Source of the DNA: Penium margaritaceum
Taxonomy: Eukaryota; Streptophyta; Zygnematophyceae; Desmidiales; Peniaceae
Assembly (NCBI GenBank): GCA_023375785.1
Contig: SZWC01000081.1
Location: 81,222 to 145,221, forward strand
Direction of reading: 5' to 3'
Length of the DNA: 64,000 nucleotides
Positions 57,574 through 64,000 of the stretch are shown one piece after another; the first letter of the stretch is position 1, and every line of letters begins with the position of its first letter. The notes beneath the pieces are model-generated. The model did not search any database, was not told where the DNA came from, and saw only the letters and a program-made list of their open reading frames with translations. The position numbers were made by a program, and so were the translations under genes.

Positions 57574-58313
57574 GTCTCTTGTCCATAGTTGTAGTTTGTA
57601 CTATCAAAGGATAGACTAGGCATACACTACCTCCTTGGAGTAAGTCCCTTAAGTCTGATCGAGATAGATAATGCATGCACTACTCCTTTTGAGCAATTCC
57701 CTTTAGTATACAGTAGATAATATAGCCACAACACCTTGGATAACTCCTTGTAGCTTAGACTTTCGATAATTAGTCTTTGAAATGAGAGGTTATCGGGTCA
57801 AATCTTCTAATGATAATATTTTTTTACGAATGAAAGAGGGACATGAAGCTTCTTATAGAGACATCTCAGAAAACGTCAAGATTTGTTTTCATAGTTTGTG
57901 GCACTAGGAGGTCACGGAGAGTGCCATGAAGAGAGGGGGATGATACAATCCAGTTTTCCGCCAAAGTGGCTCATCTAAGGAGCCAACGTGCACCTAGGTT
58001 AGAGGCTGGCTCTAGGAATACCGATACCTATTAGTTGCCAGTGGTTCATTACAATTCTTATCTTTGAGACTCTTGACAGAGTTGTCCACCAGAAGTAAAT
58101 GCTAAAGAAACATTGGTTGGTCTAAGCGCTATGAGTAAGCTCATTGCACAAAAGTGACTAAGTGACAAGGAAATAGTGGAAGGTAGTGATTCTGATGAAC
58201 TTCTCAGTATGGAACCATAATAGTGAGATCTCCTCCTACTTAAAATACTAGGAGCGACACAATGCCATTTTGTCGGCCTTGTTTTCTAGTTTGTTGCCTT
58301 AGGCTTGTTGACA
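57574..58313 (+). repeat. 5' LTR of C3
   Basis: The LTR is 740 bp, TGTCTCTTGTCC to TTGTTGACA. It includes a tRNA-like block (about 57745-57805, B-box-like CGGGTCAAATC). It matches C1, C4 and the 3' LTR of this element. Confidence 0.72.
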
Positions 58314-58315
58314 AA

Positions 58316-58330
58316 GGATTATGGGACCGC
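58316..58330 (+). promoter_or_regulatory. Primer-binding site of C3 (half initiator tRNA-Met type, diverged)
   Basis: GGATTATGGGACCGC follows the LTR by two bases, the same spacing as in B2 and D. It matches GGGTTATGGGCCCAC at 12 of 15 positions. Confidence 0.55.
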
Positions 58331-58869
58331 ACTGACTAGTTAAGAGGCACGCTTCCAAGTGCTCTCTTATCCTCTCTATTTTCAATGTTTATCACCTTCG
58401 TCAGCTCTATTTGCTCCTTTTACTCCATCAGCTCCAAGAGCACTTACTGGCACTTAAGAAACATGGGCCAAGGATAAGCTCTGCTTTTGAAGGTGTGACA
58501 CTTGGACCCTAACCAAGACAAGCTCAACCTATAAAGGCACAACCTTCAACTTTCTGGAGTGAATTCTTCTTTGTTTTTAGGTGATCAATGATAGAGGGGG
58601 TAAGGAACAGGTATATACCTTCCAAATTGGTAACAGGTAACAGCTTATATCAACCTATATCAGCCTTAACAAAGCAGAGGACTAGAGTAGTCCAATAGCA
58701 GGATGATGATGTATACGACGCTCACTATTGAGCAGGTGAGTTGTGGCATGACAAAGTTCATAGAATAAGGTTTTCCCTTCTAGAAATGGTCGCAAAAGAC
58801 TATCATAAGAGTACAGGGCTACATGGAGATGCTCATTGGAGAATAAATTGAACCACCAAAGGAAAATCT

Positions 58870-59611
58870 TATTGGATCTGGAGGAGAGAGGGAGTCTTGG
58901 AGCAGCGAGCATGTGGGACTGAAAGGGCATCAGTTGTGCTGAAGAATGGTTGTTAAATCACTCAAAATGATGGAGTACATATAGAGCTAGAGCTTGGGAA
59001 AGTCAGCCCTCTCACAAGCTACACCACTTAGCCATGGAGGCTAAGGCTCACACACTAGAGTCCACAATCTCACACAAGAGAGAAAATCAGCCCAACAATC
59101 AGGCTGACCAGTCACACACGACCTACAGAGCTAGAGAATGCTCTCATGGCACACTCCTAGTGGTCACATCATCCACAAACCCATGGAGAATTGCCATGTG
59201 TCCATGGCTAGCACACAAGGATCTCACCTCACCTAAAAAGTAAGGTGAGGTACCTTTATCCTAGTCAGCACACTCTCACAAGGCAATCCTAAGACCAAGG
59301 ACCTTTTTGGATATTTCTCCCATCACAGGTCTTGACCCTGGACCTCTTTCCCTTTTCTTTTCTCAGGCCAAGTCATGGAGCCATTGCCCATGGCCACCCA
59401 GACATCGGCGGTCCATGACCCCTGAAACTTCGAAAATTCATATCTCCCAATCCGACCGTTGGATCGGCCTGAAACTTGGACTGTAGATAATTTGCCACCT
59501 GATCTTTCCAATGATGACGACGGATCAACGATCGGAGCAGGCATCTGGAAGTTACCTGGAATCGTGCTCCTGTGGACCTGAAACAGAGCCGGACGGCTCC
59601 TTTCCCAACAA
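58870..59611 (-). mobile_element. Solo LTR of family A inside C3
   Basis: A 742-bp family A LTR with no internal sequence attached, flanked by the exact duplication AATCT (58865-58869 and 59612-59616). C3 leader/gag sequence continues on both sides. It is what remains after recombination between the two LTRs of a complete insertion. Confidence 0.92.
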
Positions 59612-59616
59612 ATCTT

Positions 59617-62600
59617 GGCCATATAGAATAGGAGTGCCAAAAATGACATGGTGCTGGTCATCCTTGTGACATCAGTACATGAGTCACAATATGTCCATCA
59701 CCACGCCATCCCACATGCATGTAATGCTTATGACAATCTTGAACGTGTGTACGAATCAACAGCTCTTGCTAATCACCTCTTTATCCTTCAAAATCGATTG
59801 CGATGAGAGTAAACAAGGAAGAGTCAATTTTGGACTTCTTTCTACACTTGGAAGGTGTACTTCAAGCGATCTAGATTAACTTGAAAATTGATTCTAATAT
59901 GTAGGCCATGATCCTCCTCATGGTTCTACTTAGAATCTTAGGTTCAGTGATCACCTTCTTCGACGATTGGAAGGAGGGCGAGTTGACGCATGAGGTAGTG
60001 TCTATGTACATATGCAACAAGGCCATACGTTCTAGTGGTAATAAGGCCAACATTTTAGCCTATGCTGCACAATATGATGGTCCTCATGGCAAAAACGCTT
60101 GTGGTCAAAGTGGCAATGGAAGTGGTGGCAATGGGAGAAAAGGCAATGGTGGCGGTAGAAAGTACTCAAAGCATCCTAGGAAGTGCCACAACTATGTCAA
60201 GCCTGGACACTAGACAGGGGAGTACAGGGCTCAAAACATGAAGGTTGAGGCATGGATGGCAAGAACAAGGTTACAAAAAAGGATAAGAAAGAACTAACCA
60301 ACATGATGGCTGAGAGCGTGCCTACGACCAGGGGAGCATAATTTCTCAAGGGTAGAGCCTACGGACTCAACTCTAGCATGAACTACTGCTCTTCAAAAGA
60401 GAAGGATGCATTCATTTCGATTGGGAATACCAAATTTCACTTCAGGTTTGCCAACAATAGTCTTGTCCACGCACAAGGCGAGGAGGCCAATATTAGTATC
60501 AACGTGATTGATGCTAAACAAAAGTTGGAGAATGTCGTATATAATCTATTTTTTTCAGAAAACCTCCCATCACTGCCCAAAATCATGAACCATGACATGA
60601 ACGTCATTTCCACAAAGGAGGAGGTTGTGATTATCAAGAACAAGGACACCAAGGTCTTGTATTCCAAGGAGAACCTGGTTGCACAGGTCAAAAGACTCAA
60701 CAGACTCAATGTGCTATAGACTAATCCCCTTGAGAGCACAGATGAGGGATATGTAGCCATTGAAGAGTTAAAATCTCCAAATTCTGATATCACACCACAT
60801 GCCATTATCATGGTTGCCAACTTTACCGAGGACACTGATGGCGAGCTATGGCACATGCACTTTGGGCATGTGGCTGACGGCACACAGAAAATCATGAAGT
60901 AGCACAAAGTGGCTCATGGAATGGAGGAGTACAAGACCAAGGATGAGGGAGAGTAAAAGAAGCTCTGTGAGCCATGCCTCAAAGGCAAGGCAAAGAGAAA
61001 GTCTATTAAGAAAATGGGCAACAAATCGTAGCAATCTTGGACTTGATTCAACCTGATGTGTGAAGATGATTTTGCACTCCCTAAAATACAAGTAGCAAGT
61101 ATTTCTTGACTTTTATCGGTAAGCAGAGTCGTAAGTTATGGATCTTATTCCTCAAGGCTAAAGGAGAGGTCAAGGAAAATCCATAAGAGTCAATTATCAT
61201 GGTAGAGTAGTAAACTAGTAAGAAAGCCAAGATGTTGGGTACAGATAATAGTGGTGAGTTTTGAGGCAGGCAAAGGCTAGCTAAGCCAACACGGCATCAA
61301 CCACCAGAAAACCACACCCTATATTCCCCTGAGAAATTGCACTATTGAGCAGATGATCTAGAAAATCCTCGACATGACATGAAACATGCACTTTGATGCC
61401 AAACAACCAACTTGCGTATAGCATGAAGGTACAAGAACTGCTTGCTGCCTTGTGAATGTCACTCTAGCAAGTGCATTTGGCAGACGCAACAAGAAGCAAC
61501 AAGAGAATAAACTTAGGATGCTAGAGGAGGCTTCATTAGGAAAGAAACCAGATTTCTCAGACATAAGGGTCTTCGGCTACATTGCCTAGATAAATTTCCA
61601 AGCAAGAGAATGATGTGGTAATTTGGATATACACACTCACGATAAATAATGGTCAGCTATCACATTATACACAAGGCATACAGGTCATAGGACCAAGCAG
61701 TTGGAAAGCTCATTAGGAGCTAAGATGTCAAGATTTATGAGAGGGAACTTGGCAAGGAAGAGCTGTTGAATCCTGTCCATACTCCTAAGTCAAGAGAGTA
61801 GATTGGGTCGCTAGTATCAGGTGATCAAACATTTGAGAACTGGTAGATTATGCATGCGAGGGAAAGTGATGGTGTTAGAGGAAGAGTGGTTGTATAGGCT
61901 AACATAAGAACAAACTCTGATTCTGAGTTTGAGTTTTCCAAGGACTCTAAATCATATTCTGAGACTTGTGGCTCTTCCTTGAATAACGGATCATCAACAC
62001 TACAAGCGTTATTGACACAAGAGCAATAAAAGAATCTAATCTTCGAGAAACTAATAGCCATGCTCTAGCATGGTACGCGCCAAAAGAAACCTCTATAAAA
62101 AATACAATAATAAGAGTACTAAATGGGCTGGACTCAGCTGGTTGTGCTTGGCTCAAGGAGAATGTAGGCCGTAGTGGAGGCGATAAACATGATAGATGTG
62201 GCCAAGTGGAAGGAGGCAGTAGCTAGCAAACTTACATCCATTAAAGAGAATGGAAAATTGACTTTGATTGACAGGATCCCAAACGTCAATGCAGTGGGGT
62301 CAACTTGGGTACTCAAGAAGAAGTTTCAGTAGGATGGTACTATAGACAAGTTGAAGGCAAGAGTTATGGCAAAGGGTTTTTCCTTGTGAGCAAGCTCAAA
62401 CTACGAGGAAACCTTTGCGCCTATTGTCACATTTGCCTCCATCTTTTCTATCCTAGGCATTGTTGTTGCCAAAAAAACATGGAGATCCACCACATGGATG
62501 TCAAGACAGGTTTTGTTCATGAGAAACTAGACAAAGTGGTACTCATTGAAGTGCTTGAGGGAGTCAAGGCTCTAGAGGGTAAAGTATGCAAATTAGTAAA

Positions 62601-62640
62601 AGTGATCTATGGAGTCGAATTGGAGCAAAGGTTATAGTAC
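59617..62640 (+). pseudogene. gag and pol remains of C3
   Basis: gag contains AMILLMVLLRILGSVITFFDDWKEGELTHEV (about 59905-60000), parallel to the B gag stretch around MILLMALPP. A glycine/asparagine/lysine-rich part leads to a degenerate knuckle KCHNYVKPGH (about 60183-60212). The protease region reads FANNSLVHAQGEE (about 60450-60490), then gag-pre-integrase HFGHVADGTQKIM (about 60860-60900) and integrase pieces to about 61400. Reverse transcriptase has GKLTLIDRIPNVNAVGSTWVLKKKF-like and EETFAPIVTFASI pieces (about 62250-62450). It is a heavily broken fossil. Confidence 0.65.
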
Positions 62641-62658
62641 AAGGAGAAAGGACTGGTA

Positions 62659-64000
62659 TGATCTTTCTCCAAAGCTGACGTTTGGACAGGCACACGACAG
62701 ACTAGGCATGCACTTTCTTATAGAGTAAGTCCCTTAAGTCTGGTCCAAATAGCCAAGGCATACATTGTTCCTTTGGAGCAAGTTCCCTTGATCTAAACTG
62801 GATAGTAAAGCGTGCAACCACTGCCTAGGACAACTCCTTGTGGCTTAGATATTCCACAGTTAGTCTTTGGAGTGAGAGGTTATGGGTCAAACTCCACACG
62901 GTGGCCAATTTTTCTTTGTGACCAAAAAAGGAGTTTGAAGATTTTATGAGACATCTCCGAACATCCCAAGGTCCTTCTTGGTGGCTAGCGCCACTTGGCG
63001 GTCATAGAAAGTGATACGTAGGTAGGGGGAATGATATAGTCTAGATTGCCCCTGAATAAGCTCCTCTAAGGTGTTGGATCTGGAGGGGAGGGATAGCCTT
63101 GGAGTACGAGCAAATGGGACAGAAAGGGCATCTGTTGTGGTGAAGAATGTTAGTTGAATCACTAAAAGTTATGTGCATACAGAGAAAGAGCTTGGAGTGC
63201 ATACAAAGAAAGAGCTTGGACAAGTCAGCCCTATCACAAGCCACCACTTAGTCGTGGAGACTAAGGCTCACACACTACTATGGTCCATAATCTCAAACAA
63301 GGGAGGAAATCAGCCTAGCAATCAAGCTGGCCAATCGTAGAACCTAGAGAGCTAGAGAATACTCTCATTGCACACTCCTAATGGTCACATAACCCACAAT
63401 TCCATGGAGAATTGCCATGTGTCCATGGCTAGCACACAAGGAGCTCACCTCACCTGAAAAGTAAGGAAAAGGTACCTTTTTCTTAGTCACCACACTCTGA
63501 CAATGCAAGTCTAAGATCAAGGACCGTTTTGGATATTTTCCCCATCAGGTCTTGACCCTGGACCACTTACCGTTCTATTTTCACAGGCTAAGGCATGGAG
63601 CCGTTGCCCATGATGACTCAGACACCGGCAGTCGATTACCCTGGAAACGTCAAAAATTCATCTCCTAAATCGAACATTGGATTGGCCTAAAACTTTCACT
63701 GTATACATTTTGCCACCTGACCTTTTCAACTGTGAAGTCCGATCAACAATCAGAGTAGGCATCTGGTATTTTGTTAGAACTTGCTCTTGTGGACCTAAAA
63801 TTTAGCCGGATGGCTCCTTTCTGAATGCAAGGAGCTAGAACACGCTTAGGATAGAGGTTGGCTATTGGACTATAAGTTTCTTTCAGTTGCTTGTGGTTCA
63901 TCAGAGTTCTTACCTTTGAGACTCCTAACAGAGTTGTCCAGCAAAGGCAGACACTAAAGAAGAATTGGTTGGTGCCAGGAGCTAGCTCCTCGAACAAGAC
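62659..64000 (+). repeat. 3' LTR of C3, interrupted and cut by the window end
   Basis: Family C LTR sequence from about 62659 to 63071 resumes at 63833 after the inserted family A LTR. It contains the tRNA-like block (about 62829-62897, TGGCTTAGATATT and GGGTCAAACTCC) and CCACTTGGCGGTC (about 62992-63004). Confidence 0.65.
63072..63827 (-). mobile_element. Solo LTR of family A inside the C3 3' LTR
   Basis: About 756 bp of family A LTR without internal sequence. The flanks are TAAGG (63067-63071) and CAAGG (63828-63832), a likely target duplication with one change. It is more diverged than the solo LTR at 58870. Confidence 0.75.

Larger units (their letters stand above)
57574..64000 (+). mobile_element. 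C3: family C Ty1/copia element, runs off the right end
   Basis: 5' LTR 57574-58313, half-tRNA-like primer site (58316-58330), leader, gag (about 59617-60210), protease, integrase, reverse transcriptase (to about 62640) and part of a 3' LTR (about 62659-63071 and 63833-64000). Two family A LTRs are inserted in it: 58870-59611 in the leader/gag region and 63072-63827 in the 3' LTR. The copy is strongly decayed, with more than ten breaks. It inserted into H2. Confidence 0.75.

Noticed and set aside
1-64000. An envelope gene, a retrovirus or a Polinton
   Set aside because: No frame between RNase H and the 3' LTR of any element is left unexplained; integrase precedes reverse transcriptase throughout, which is Ty1/copia order. 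No capsid or DNA polymerase B motifs were seen.
1-64000. CRISPR array, bacterial operons or plasmid features
   Set aside because: There are no regularly spaced repeats, no ribosome-binding-site-led gene runs, and the content is plainly eukaryotic.

Overview
The window looks like repeat-dominated nuclear DNA of a green plant or a streptophyte relative. I recognise no host gene in it. The plant assignment rests on primer-binding sites. Family A retrotransposons carry TGGTATCAGAGC after the 5' LTR, the complement of the 3' end of plant initiator tRNA-Met. Families B and D carry GGGTTATGGGCCCAC, the complement of the anticodon arm of the same tRNA in its plant form. Species cannot be told from this sequence.

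Almost all of the 64 kb is Ty1/copia LTR retrotransposons stacked inside each other, all broken to different degrees. Left block (1-13101): a plus-strand family A copy (A2) whose 5' LTR is cut by a minus-strand family A copy (A1), and whose body is cut by a minus-strand family B copy (B1, 3159-9453, target duplication GAGAG). Then follow a small palindromic repeat, a LINE remnant (about 13420-15110) and about 2.3 kb that I cannot assign.

Middle block (17402-39010): one old minus-strand copia relic (G) split by three later arrivals. These are D (19263-24470, target duplication GTAAC), B2 (25616-31909, AACAT) and A3 (32104-38364, CAAAG). The G domains on both sides of each insertion follow in the expected order.

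Right block (39011-64000): older decayed copia copies (K, F, E, E2, H1, H2, C3). They are cut by LTRs of a divergent family C, by two family A LTRs standing alone, and by two non-autonomous hAT-like DNA transposons: 44302-44774 with an 8-bp duplication GCTACTAT, and about 51878-52917.

Two patterns stand out. First, neighbouring copia families appear to use two different parts of the same initiator tRNA as primer: the 3' end (A) and the anticodon half (B, D, probably C), the latter as known for Drosophila copia and yeast Ty5. Second, the LTRs of the half-tRNA-type families carry a tRNA-like block with A-box-like and B-box-like motifs in U3. In B and C this lies beside a conserved inverted repeat (CGCCAAGTGGCG in B). 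Family A LTRs lack both. All alignments and percentages here were made by eye.
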